Shown here one piece after another: positions 1 to 5,135 of a stretch of 5,135 nucleotides of DNA (position 1 is its first letter; the number at the start of each line of letters is the position of its first letter). The notes below the pieces were generated by a model. That model searched no databases, was not told the origin of the DNA, and was given only the letters and a program-made list of their open reading frames with translations. Source of the DNA: an uncultured Nitrospinaceae bacterium (GTDB lineage Bacteria > Nitrospinota > Nitrospinia > Nitrospinales > VA-1). Made by a program: the position numbers and the translations under genes. The DNA lies in NCBI GenBank assembly GCA_905182935.1, contig CAJJDL010000327.1:1-5135 (forward strand), given 5' to 3'.

Positions 1-165
1 GTTCATCTCAATACAATTTTCCCGTAAGGTTGCGGGTTTTCGACATGGAAGAGTGAAACTAGAGGTGCGAAAGCTGCAATGGGATATGATCTTAGATCGG
101 ATTATGAATATTGGCTTGCCAAGGAAAATGATGGGTTCCCTAGTGCAGTGCGCCTTGTTAGACAA
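1..165 (+). pseudogene. C-terminal part of a DUF1566 (Lcl_C) domain, interrupted by in-frame TAA
   Basis: Read in the frame of the following gene, the first 24 bases give VHLNTIFP, then TAA at 25-27, then GCGFSTWKSETRGAKAA running straight into the ATG at 79 and on to SAVRLVRQ (148-165). This matches the C-terminal half of the downstream DUF1566 copies without a gap: FPPGAGQTCW in the 79-618 product, NSGFGFLCWTSE in the 686-1162 product and SPGGGFTTWTSD in the 1231-1665 product. The final AVRLVR matches their closing VRAV, SRLVR and RAVR motifs. The TAA therefore falls inside the domain, at a position that is P, S or P in the paralogues. A one-base change from GAA, CAA or TCA would create it. 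The 5' part lies outside the window. I infer a nonsense-mutated first domain of a two-domain gene; a sequencing error or readthrough is also possible. Confidence 0.6.
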
Positions 166-618
166 AATAAGCTTAAGGCAGAAAATATTGATGGTGAGCC
201 TCGATTTGTCAATAATGGTAATGGAACCGTGACTGATAACGAAACACAACTCATTTGGAAAGAGAGCGACTCTTATTTGGACCTTGATAAATGGGTGAGT
301 TGGGGAGAAGGAAAAAATTATATCAATAGTTTGAATCGCGAACAATATGCAGGTTGTGTTGAATGGAGAATGCCAACCCGAAAAGAAGTTGAAACTATAT
401 TTGATGGGGGTAACCCTATTACGGATAAATATGGTGATACTGTACTATTGGCTCCAGAATTTCCGCCAGGAGCTGGGCAGACCTGTTGGACTAAAACACT
501 TCATAAAACAGATAAGGCGCTTGCAATACGTTTTCAGTTTTATAACGGCGATTATAAGTGGCATCAGATTGGATTACGCAGCCATGGGGTTCGGGCGGTG
601 AGTAATATTAAAAAGTAG
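79..618 (+). CDS. DUF1566 (Lcl_C) domain protein, fused to the tail of a preceding DUF1566 domain
   Basis: A 179-residue product of unknown function. Residues about 43-176 form a complete DUF1566/Lcl_C domain: FVNNGNGTVTD near the start (a Ca-loop-like Asn/Asp/Gly motif), LIW, a KWVSW segment, YAGCVEWRMPT (residues 91-100), FPPGAGQTCW (128-137), AIRFQF, and a closing GVRAV. Residues 1-29 are not a natural N-terminus; they are the end of another DUF1566 domain whose reading frame extends upstream to the TAA at 25-27. The ATG at 79 is the only in-frame ATG before the domain, and the purine-rich AGAGG at 61-65 is rather distant, so the start is doubtful. No signal peptide or membrane segment is visible, which points to the cytosol, whereas many members of this family are exported. 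It is the first complete member of a tandem set of three. The domain call is firm; its role is unknown. Confidence 0.8.
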   Translation: MGYDLRSDYEYWLAKENDGFPSAVRLVRQNKLKAENIDGEPRFVNNGNGTVTDNETQLIWKESDSYLDLDKWVSWGEGKNYINSLNREQYAGCVEWRMPTRKEVETIFDGGNPITDKYGDTVLLAPEFPPGAGQTCWTKTLHKTDKALAIRFQFYNGDYKWHQIGLRSHGVRAVSNIKK

Positions 619-685
619 TTTTATGGATAATGAAGTCTTCCCACTTGGAATAGGCTGTATAAACTCTTAAAATATAAAAATTTAA

Positions 686-1162
686 ATGAGTTCTGAAGAA
701 GAAAATTTGCTTAATGAAACCTCTGCCGATCAGGCGAGGTTTAAGGATGGCGAAAATGACATTGTCATTGACCTATCTAAACGACTGATATGGATGAAAA
801 ATGATACTTATCAATTGAGCCAAAAATGGATGAGTTGGATTCAGGTACGTGATTATGCTTTAGAGTTAAATAAAAAAAAATATGCAGGTTTTAATGACTG
901 GCGCATGCCAAGTACACTAGAAGCTAAAAGCCTTTATGATAAAAAGCAGTCAAATAAAGACTATTGGGGACAAGAAGTTCCCGTTGATAAAATTTTTAAT
1001 TCAGGTTTTGGATTTTTATGTTGGACCAGTGAAGTAAGAAATCAAGTTCAGGCGATACGTTTTGGTTATCGCAGAGGTGTCACGACTTTCGATGATGCAT
1101 ATAGAACATCTCGAGGTGCTAGTCGTTTAGTCAGGGATATTCTTAAAGAGGATAACCTGTAA
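686..1162 (+). CDS. DUF1566 (Lcl_C) domain protein, divergent copy
   Basis: A 158-residue product that is a single DUF1566/Lcl_C domain of unknown function. After a polar 18-residue lead it shows LIW (34-36), KWMSW (47-51), YAGFNDWRMPS (66-76), a KSLYD segment, FNSGFGFLCWTSE (104-116), AIRFGY (123-128) and a closing SRLVR (146-150). The usual opening FxDNGDGTVTD is degenerate here (FKDGENDIVID, 19-29), so the calcium-loop-like pattern seen in the next gene is partly lost. The ATG is preceded directly by an in-frame TAA (683-685), which fixes the 5' limit. The leader is almost entirely A/T, with no Shine-Dalgarno visible. It lies 67 bases after the previous copy and 41 bases before the GTG at 1204. 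No export signal is seen. Probably a diverging paralogue produced by local duplication. Confidence 0.8.
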   Translation: MSSEEENLLNETSADQARFKDGENDIVIDLSKRLIWMKNDTYQLSQKWMSWIQVRDYALELNKKKYAGFNDWRMPSTLEAKSLYDKKQSNKDYWGQEVPVDKIFNSGFGFLCWTSEVRNQVQAIRFGYRRGVTTFDDAYRTSRGASRLVRDILKEDNL

Positions 1163-1213
1163 CAATAATTTATAAACATTTTATTAAATAGCTAAGTAAC
1201 AATGTGGAACTTG

Positions 1214-1219
1214 AAGGAG
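1214..1219 (+). promoter_or_regulatory. Shine-Dalgarno AAGGAG deciding the start of the third DUF1566 gene
   Basis: AAGGAG sits 8 bases before the in-frame TTG at 1228 and 11 bases before the ATG at 1231. It argues against the GTG at 1204, which lies upstream of it. The 12-base string AACTTGAAGGAG (1208-1219) recurs exactly at 1685-1696 before the SEC-C gene. Confidence 0.6.
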
Positions 1220-1230
1220 CTTCGGTATTG

Positions 1231-1665
1231 ATGGAAGAAAAGCAATTTTTCGATAATGGAGATGGTACCGTCACAGACAAAGAAACTAACTTAATGTGGA
1301 ACCAAACAGATGCATATCAGGATACAAGTAAATGGTCTAACTGGTTTATGGCAGAAGACTATATTAAAGCATTAAATAATAAAAAATATGCAGGGTACGT
1401 TGATTGGCGAATGCCGACTGTAGAAGAGGCAGAAGAATTATTTAATGAAGACGAACATATAAGAGATATGGATCGATTCGAAATTTATATCAACTCGGCA
1501 TTTTCTCCAGGAGGTGGGTTTACCACATGGACTTCTGATGAAAGGCCGCATGGGACAGCTTGTATTTTTTATTTTAGGTATGGTCATGCAAATAGTAACC
1601 ATAAAGAAGATATTACTAAAGACACAATTAGGGCCGTCCGGAATATTGATGTACAAATAATTTAA
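1231..1665 (+). CDS. DUF1566 (Lcl_C) domain protein, best-conserved copy
   Basis: A 144-residue single-domain DUF1566/Lcl_C protein. It starts almost at once with the intact opening motif FFDNGDGTVTD (residues 6-16), then LMW, KWSNW, YAGYVDWRMPT (53-63), an acidic EEAEELF stretch, FSPGGGFTTWTSD, FYFRYG and a closing RAVRNI (134-139). The ATG at 1231 is chosen because AAGGAG lies at 1214-1219, upstream of it; the in-frame TTG at 1228 is better spaced from that site and is a real alternative. The frame also reaches a GTG at 1204 (153 residues), but that start would lie upstream of the ribosome binding site and adds residues (VELEGASVL) not seen in the paralogues. There is no signal peptide. Function unknown: members of this family are often surface or secreted, but nothing here supports export. 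Confidence 0.85.
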   Translation: MEEKQFFDNGDGTVTDKETNLMWNQTDAYQDTSKWSNWFMAEDYIKALNNKKYAGYVDWRMPTVEEAEELFNEDEHIRDMDRFEIYINSAFSPGGGFTTWTSDERPHGTACIFYFRYGHANSNHKEDITKDTIRAVRNIDVQII

Positions 1666-1690
1666 GATAATGGTAGTAAAGTTAAACTTG

Positions 1691-1696
1691 AAGGAG
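1691..1696 (+). promoter_or_regulatory. Shine-Dalgarno AAGGAG before the SEC-C gene, pointing to an ATC start
   Basis: AAGGAG is followed after 7 bases by ATC at 1704-1706, with no ATG, GTG or TTG nearby in the open frame. It is the last part of AACTTGAAGGAG, identical to the string before the DUF1566 gene at 1231. In that gene the initiation context is ATGGAA; here it is ATCGAA, as though the G of an ATG had changed. Confidence 0.5.
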
Positions 1697-1703
1697 AAGG
1701 GTT

Positions 1704-2540
1704 ATCGAATCTTATAGAGTTATTAATAAACAGGAAAGTCTTAACTCAGTCATCCCATACAGGTTTGAAGAAGAAGATTTCGAGAACACCTATATTCTGG
1801 AAGATTTTTACTGCACTAATCCATTTTGTGACTGTCAACATGTAACCATTTCATTCGTTCAACAAGATAATAGAAGTAACCAGCTGACCTTTATGCTTAA
1901 CTTTGATAAAACTCAAGGGCAATTACCCAATCAAAAAAAATATACCAAGGTTCAATCTAATATTATAAAAGGGTTTGTTGCAAATTTTCCAAGTGAGCTT
2001 TTGGTGTTATTTAAACAGAGATATATGGAGGCGAAGGCTTTTGGGGAGAAAGATCCCAAGTCTTACTTAATTTTAGAGTCAGGAAGGTACGTTAACTATA
2101 TGGAGTGTTTTCCTCGAAATAATGAGAACTTAAACTTCGCATGTGAAGAAGAAAAATTTTTTGCCGAAGATAGCTATGAACTTGACCCAAGAATTGATAA
2201 CCGTGATGTAAAGTTAGTATTTTATCCATTTGAGTTGGACGAAAAAAACCTGAAACCGATTTTTACATACACATACTATTTTGAAGAAAGCAAGAGGGCA
2301 GATGCGGACAGTAAAATAGATGCAAAGGCCAGCGATATTCTTTTGGGACTTAACCAGACTTTACCAAATGTTATTGATATTTTTAAAAAAAGGTATAAAG
2401 AATGTAAATCAATTGGAGATGACCTGTTAAAATCGGGTCCCAATGTGCCAACATTCGAGGGAGAGTTAAAGCCAAACGATTCTTGCCCCTGTGGTTCGGG
2501 TAAAAAGTATAAAAAATGTTGCGCTAACAAGTTAAACTAA
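1704..2540 (+). CDS. SEC-C motif protein with N-terminal Cys cluster; non-ATG (ATC) start proposed
   Basis: About 278 residues if begun at ATC 1704. The first in-frame ATG is at 1893 and gives only 215 residues. The C-terminus carries a textbook SEC-C zinc motif, CPCGSGKKYKKCC (residues 261-273; Cys 261, 263, 272, 273), the same type as found at the end of SecA and in many unrelated proteins. The codons between 1692 and 1893 are open and encode DFYCTNPFCDCQHVTISF (residues 34-51), with Cys 37, 42 and 44, a YC-x-NP-x-CDC pattern that I recall from the N-terminus of SEC-C proteins. A start at 1893 would delete it and has no Shine-Dalgarno, while 1704 has AAGGAG at ideal spacing. The frame is closed by TGA at 1689-1691, so no earlier start exists. 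The middle (about 64-250) is charged, soluble and unrecognised. Likely a cytosolic metal-binding protein of unknown role. Alternatives are a start-loss pseudogene or a base error at 1706. Confidence 0.75.
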   Translation: MESYRVINKQESLNSVIPYRFEEEDFENTYILEDFYCTNPFCDCQHVTISFVQQDNRSNQLTFMLNFDKTQGQLPNQKKYTKVQSNIIKGFVANFPSELLVLFKQRYMEAKAFGEKDPKSYLILESGRYVNYMECFPRNNENLNFACEEEKFFAEDSYELDPRIDNRDVKLVFYPFELDEKNLKPIFTYTYYFEESKRADADSKIDAKASDILLGLNQTLPNVIDIFKKRYKECKSIGDDLLKSGPNVPTFEGELKPNDSCPCGSGKKYKKCCANKLN

Positions 2541-2589
2541 TTTAAATTCCAATACATATGCTCTATTCAATTAATTTTATTTATACTCT

Positions 2590-2602
2590 AAGATCGGATC
2601 TT
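2590..2602. promoter_or_regulatory. Perfect 6+6 palindrome before the parvulin gene
   Basis: AAGATC-G-GATCTT is a perfect inverted repeat ending four bases before the ATG at 2607. It takes the place where a Shine-Dalgarno would be expected, and none is visible. A -10-like TATACT lies at 2582-2587, with no convincing -35 partner. It could be an operator or a chance palindrome; a one-base centre makes a full RNA hairpin unlikely. Confidence 0.25.
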
Positions 2603-2606
2603 TTAA

Positions 2607-3203
2607 ATGGCTAATATAGAAAGAAAAGTTAAAAAGGTACAAGCACGCCACATACTAGTTGCCAGCAAGGAACTAGCTGAAGAAATAAAAAAGAAGGTTG
2701 ATGATGGTGGTGATTTTTCTAAACTGGCTGAGGAGTTTAGCGAGTGCCCATCAAAAAAAAGAGGCGGTGACCTTGGCTGGTTTGGTAAAGGCGCAATGGT
2801 TCGTCCATTTGAAGTAGCGGCTTTTTCTGCAGATGAGGGTGCAATTGTTGGGCCAGTAAAAACCGAATTTGGGTATCATATTATTTATGTGTATGAAGTG
2901 CAAGATGATATTAATCCAGATGCAGGTCCACCTACAGGAGATGAAGATGCCGATGAAACTACTTTGCGCATGGTGGCTGAAAATTATGCGCATGAGTTTA
3001 TGATGCTTGGTTATTCAAGTAAGAAAGTGCTAAGCCTTTTTACTAGCCCTCACTTTAAGTCAGCAAATGCGGTTTATAATATCCTTGGTCTTGATGAGAC
3101 TAACAAAATTATAGCGCAGGTATTTGGTCAAGAAGTAGCAGAATCGAGTGAAGACAAATCAGAAAATCCAGATAGTTCTACTGAAGAGAGTAAAAAGGAA
3201 TAA
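2607..3203 (+). CDS. Parvulin-type peptidyl-prolyl cis-trans isomerase (PpiC family) with C-terminal extension
   Basis: A 198-residue product. It should catalyse cis-trans isomerisation of peptidyl-prolyl bonds. Residues about 11-97 are one parvulin (rotamase) domain: ARHILV with His15, FSECPSKKRGGDLGWFGKG (44-62), MVRPFEVAAF (64-73), and TEFGYHIIYV (86-95) with His91. By alignment with Pin1, His15, Cys47 and His91 correspond to its His59, Cys113 and His157, so the active site appears intact. No signal peptide or membrane anchor is present, so it is probably cytosolic, unlike PrsA or SurA. Residues about 115-172 form a helical-looking tail (ENYAHEFMMLGYSSKKVLSLF), followed by an acidic, Ser/Glu-rich end. 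The ATG is the first codon of the conserved frame, but no Shine-Dalgarno is evident. It follows the SEC-C gene by 66 bases and converges with serA. Confidence 0.9.
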   Translation: MANIERKVKKVQARHILVASKELAEEIKKKVDDGGDFSKLAEEFSECPSKKRGGDLGWFGKGAMVRPFEVAAFSADEGAIVGPVKTEFGYHIIYVYEVQDDINPDAGPPTGDEDADETTLRMVAENYAHEFMMLGYSSKKVLSLFTSPHFKSANAVYNILGLDETNKIIAQVFGQEVAESSEDKSENPDSSTEESKKE

Positions 3204-3272
3204 AATAATTTAGATTAAGTGCGCAAAAAGGGCAGGCTTAAAATTACATTGATGATAGCATTATTTTATCAC

Positions 3273-4853
3273 TTATAAAGTAACAGTGCTAACGTTCAAG
3301 ATGCCTGATATTTCACGAAGCGTTTGGATAGTTTTATCGTTAGGTTGCGAGTCTATATTTACAACAGCCACAGCCTTTTCTCCTTCTTTAATTCGTCCTA
3401 AATGAAATCCAGCAATATTAATATTGCTAGCTCCTAAGGCACTTCCAAGACGGCCTATAACTCCGGGGATATCATTGTTAGTGAGAATAAGCATGTCTTT
3501 TGAAAGTACTGCTTCAAAATAAAACTCATCAAACTGAACAATTCGCGAGTCTCCTTTTCCAAAAACAGAACCTGTTACACTACGTTCACCTTTGTTTGTT
3601 TTTGCCGTAACCTTTATGGTGCTTGTGTACTCATGTACCTCGGTACTTTTTGACTCTTTAACTTCAATACCTCGGTCTTTTGCAATGAATGGAGCATTGA
3701 CCATATTGATGCCTTCAATATTTCTTGTCAGAAGCCCTTTTAAGACAGATATGGTAATAGGGTCGATTCTTTGTTCCGCAACTTCCCCATTGTATTGAAC
3801 TTCGACCCCCGTCAGAGGCTCATCTAAAAGTTGGGCAATAAAAATTCCTAGGTCTTCCCCTAGTTTAAGATAGGGTTTAATTTTATTCATGCTGTCTGCA
3901 TCAATAGATGGCATGTTGACTGCGTTGCGAACATTACCATGTGTAAGAAAATCAATAATCTGATTCGCTACATCGATGGCAACTTTTTCCTGGGCTTCTT
4001 CTGTCGAGGCTCCTAGGTGGGGAGTGCAGATAATCTCGTCCATGGTTAATAAAGGACTGTCCATGGCTAAGGGTTCTTTAGCGTACACATCAAGGGCTGC
4101 CTGGGCTACTTGTTTTGATTTGATTGCTTCGATAAGAGCATCGTCATCAATGAGGTTGCCCCGTGCGCAGTTGACGATTCGGATGCCGGGCTTGGCTAGA
4201 TTAAACTCTTTAGTGCTGAGCAATGGCTTCCCATCAAGTGAAGGAGTATGTAAAGATATATAGTCTGACCGCTTTAGAAGATCAGAAAGTTCGACGACTT
4301 CTACACCAATTTTTTCTGCATGTTCCTTAGATATAAAAGGATCGTGAACCAAAATTTTCATGTAAAACCCTTTTGCACGCTCAGCAACGATGGTCCCAAT
4401 TCGTCCAAGACCGACAATTCCCAAAGTCTTACTGTGGAGTTCTTTGCCCATGAATTTTTTTGGAGCCCATATTTTTTGATCTTTGAGCATGGAGCGTGCC
4501 TGAGGAATATTACGTGACATTGATAGCATAAGTGCCATCGTATGTTCTGCGGTAGTAATAATATTGCCTTCTGGAGTATTCATCACAATAATTCCCTTTT
4601 TACCTGCAGCAGCCACATCAATATTATCAACACCTATTCCAGCACGACCAATTACTTTAAGGTTTGTGGCGGCTTCAATGACATCAGGGGTTACCTTAGT
4701 CGCACTTCGGACAATCAGACCTTCGTATGAAGGAATAAATTTTATCAGTTCTTCTTTGGTTAAACCGACGTTGACGTCTACTTCTATACCAGCCGCTTTT
4801 TTGAGGATGTCGACTCCCATATTTGAAAGATTATCAGCAATAAGAACTTTCAT
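3273..4853 (-). CDS. serA: D-3-phosphoglycerate dehydrogenase (SerA), long form with ACT domain
   Basis: A 526-residue enzyme that oxidises 3-phosphoglycerate to 3-phosphohydroxypyruvate with NAD, the first committed step of serine synthesis, in the cytosol. Seen in order: the N-terminal substrate-binding part with IVRSAT (Arg49) and GRAGIGVDNIDV (69-80); the Rossmann part with GLGRIG (148-153) and Asp171 at the end of the second strand, favouring NAD; catalytic Arg231 (NCARGN), Glu260 (AKEPL) and His279 (TPHLGAS). An intervening domain follows (about 315-450), then a C-terminal ACT domain (about 453-526; LTNNDIPGVIGRLG at 457-470). This is the long architecture of the Mycobacterium and Bacillus enzymes, whose ACT and intervening domains mediate serine feedback. 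Length and all key residues are normal. GGGAG at 4861-4865 lies 7 bases before the ATG. It is 68 bases downstream of the class V aminotransferase gene and probably shares its transcript. Confidence 0.97.
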   Translation of the reverse strand: MKVLIADNLSNMGVDILKKAAGIEVDVNVGLTKEELIKFIPSYEGLIVRSATKVTPDVIEAATNLKVIGRAGIGVDNIDVAAAGKKGIIVMNTPEGNIITTAEHTMALMLSMSRNIPQARSMLKDQKIWAPKKFMGKELHSKTLGIVGLGRIGTIVAERAKGFYMKILVHDPFISKEHAEKIGVEVVELSDLLKRSDYISLHTPSLDGKPLLSTKEFNLAKPGIRIVNCARGNLIDDDALIEAIKSKQVAQAALDVYAKEPLAMDSPLLTMDEIICTPHLGASTEEAQEKVAIDVANQIIDFLTHGNVRNAVNMPSIDADSMNKIKPYLKLGEDLGIFIAQLLDEPLTGVEVQYNGEVAEQRIDPITISVLKGLLTRNIEGINMVNAPFIAKDRGIEVKESKSTEVHEYTSTIKVTAKTNKGERSVTGSVFGKGDSRIVQFDEFYFEAVLSKDMLILTNNDIPGVIGRLGSALGASNINIAGFHLGRIKEGEKAVAVVNIDSQPNDKTIQTLREISGILNVSTVTL

Positions 4854-4860
4854 TCTATAA

Positions 4861-4865
4861 CTCCC
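4861..4865 (-). promoter_or_regulatory. Shine-Dalgarno GGGAG of serA
   Basis: On the minus strand GGGAG is followed by TTATAGA and the ATG at 4853, a 7-base spacing, which supports that start. Confidence 0.55.
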
Positions 4866-4921
4866 GTAGTTTTTTAAAAAAGTTTAGTTAAATTATTTGT
4901 AGAGTAAGGATAGCGCTAAAA

Positions 4922-5135
4922 TTAATAGCCTTCCAATAGAATCTCTTGTGCTGCCGAGACGCCTTTCCCTAAAGTGATATTATGTCCAATTTTTTTTAGC
5001 GCCATTTCTAAAGCTGAAATAGCGATGATGAGATCAAAGGTATCCACATAATCCAAATGTGCGATGCGAACAATTTTGTCTTTCCATTGATCTTGCCCAC
5101 TAGCAAGGATGAGATCAAAATCGTCCCGCGCCTTC
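4922..5135 (-). CDS. Class V aminotransferase, C-terminal fragment (alanine-glyoxylate / serine-pyruvate type)
   Basis: The gene runs off the right edge. 70 in-frame codons (from 5134) and the TAA at 4922-4924 are present, with no internal stop. The translation contains LASGQDQWKDKIVRIAHLDY, followed by DTFDLIIAISALEMALKKIG, the C-terminal signature of the PLP-dependent class V family (SGQ, then K-x-K-I-x-R-I-x-H-x-x-Y, then D and ALE-x-AL-x-x-x-G). The Arg of the IVRIAH motif is the substrate-carboxylate-binding type residue expected in this family. The PLP lysine lies outside the window. Members transaminate alanine, serine or glyoxylate; some act as phosphoserine aminotransferase in organisms without classical SerC. 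Its position 68 bases upstream of serA on the same strand favours a serine-pathway role, but that is inferred from context. Confidence 0.88.
   Translation of the reverse strand, partial: KARDDFDLILASGQDQWKDKIVRIAHLDYVDTFDLIIAISALEMALKKIGHNITLGKGVSAAQEILLEGY

Noticed and set aside
25..27. TAA as a reassigned sense codon
   Set aside because: TAA also ends the genes at 618 (TAG there), 1162, 1665, 2540, 3203, serA and the aminotransferase in the expected places, so TAA is a normal stop in this genome.
1438..1656. Minus-strand open frame opposite the third DUF1566 gene (also 2276-2530 and 2751-2993)
   Set aside because: Each lies wholly within a well-supported + strand gene and has a composition expected of an antisense frame.
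79..1665. DUF1566 cluster as targets of a diversity-generating retroelement
   Set aside because: DUF1566-like domains can be targets of such elements, but the window holds no reverse transcriptase and I see no near-identical template/variable repeat pair. The copies differ throughout, not only at adenines.
2541..2606. Complete sigma-70-type promoter before the parvulin gene
   Set aside because: TATACT at 2582-2587 is a fair -10, but the bases 17 upstream (TGCTCT) do not resemble a -35, and such hexamers are common in AT-rich spacers.
3204..3272. Bidirectional terminator between the parvulin gene and serA
   Set aside because: The only inverted repeat I find is a 5-base TGATA/TATCA pair with an AT loop, and no GC-rich stem with a T-run. 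Convergent genes would be expected to have a terminator, but none is visible.
3976..4860. Open frames on the + strand opposite serA (3976-4263, 4320-4517, 4564-4860)
   Set aside because: They are antisense to a complete, motif-rich serA and show no recognisable protein features or ribosome binding sites; they are shadows of serA codon structure.

Overview
The window is AT-rich bacterial chromosomal DNA with short intergenic gaps and no phage, transposon, CRISPR or RNA gene that I can recognise. The set of genes (cytosolic DUF1566/Lcl_C paralogues, a SEC-C protein, a parvulin with a C-terminal tail, and serA beside a class V aminotransferase) resembles what I remember from Nitrospinota or similar marine, deltaproteobacteria-like lineages. 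That taxonomic guess is low confidence and rests on no search.

Layout, left to right. Positions 1-1665 (+ strand) hold a tandem family of DUF1566 (Lcl_C) domains. First comes the C-terminal end of one domain, interrupted by an in-frame TAA at 25-27 and fused in frame to a second, complete domain that ends at 618. Two separate single-domain genes follow (686-1162 and 1231-1665). Positions 1704-2540 (+) encode a SEC-C zinc-motif protein. Its open frame runs 63 codons upstream of the first ATG, includes an N-terminal Cys cluster, and has a well-placed Shine-Dalgarno in front of an ATC rather than an ATG. Positions 2607-3203 (+) encode a cytosolic parvulin-type peptidyl-prolyl isomerase with a C-terminal extension. 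On the opposite strand, 3273-4853 is a complete type-I-like D-3-phosphoglycerate dehydrogenase (serA). It is preceded by the C-terminal 70 codons of a class V aminotransferase (4922-5135), which runs off the window.

The right half is a serine-biosynthesis unit: the aminotransferase and SerA would supply the transamination and oxidation steps from 3-phosphoglycerate towards serine. It converges on the left block. The five or so + strand genes are closely spaced (gaps of about 38 to 67 bases) and may be co-transcribed, but no shared function is evident.

The most notable signal is a set of irregularities in the DUF1566/SEC-C block: a nonsense codon inside a recognisable domain, a gene without a visible ribosome binding site and with a degenerate N-terminal motif, and a gene whose apparent start codon is ATC. 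Together they suggest a locus undergoing duplication and decay, unusual translation initiation, or local sequence errors. I do not see convincing evidence of an entirely new system.
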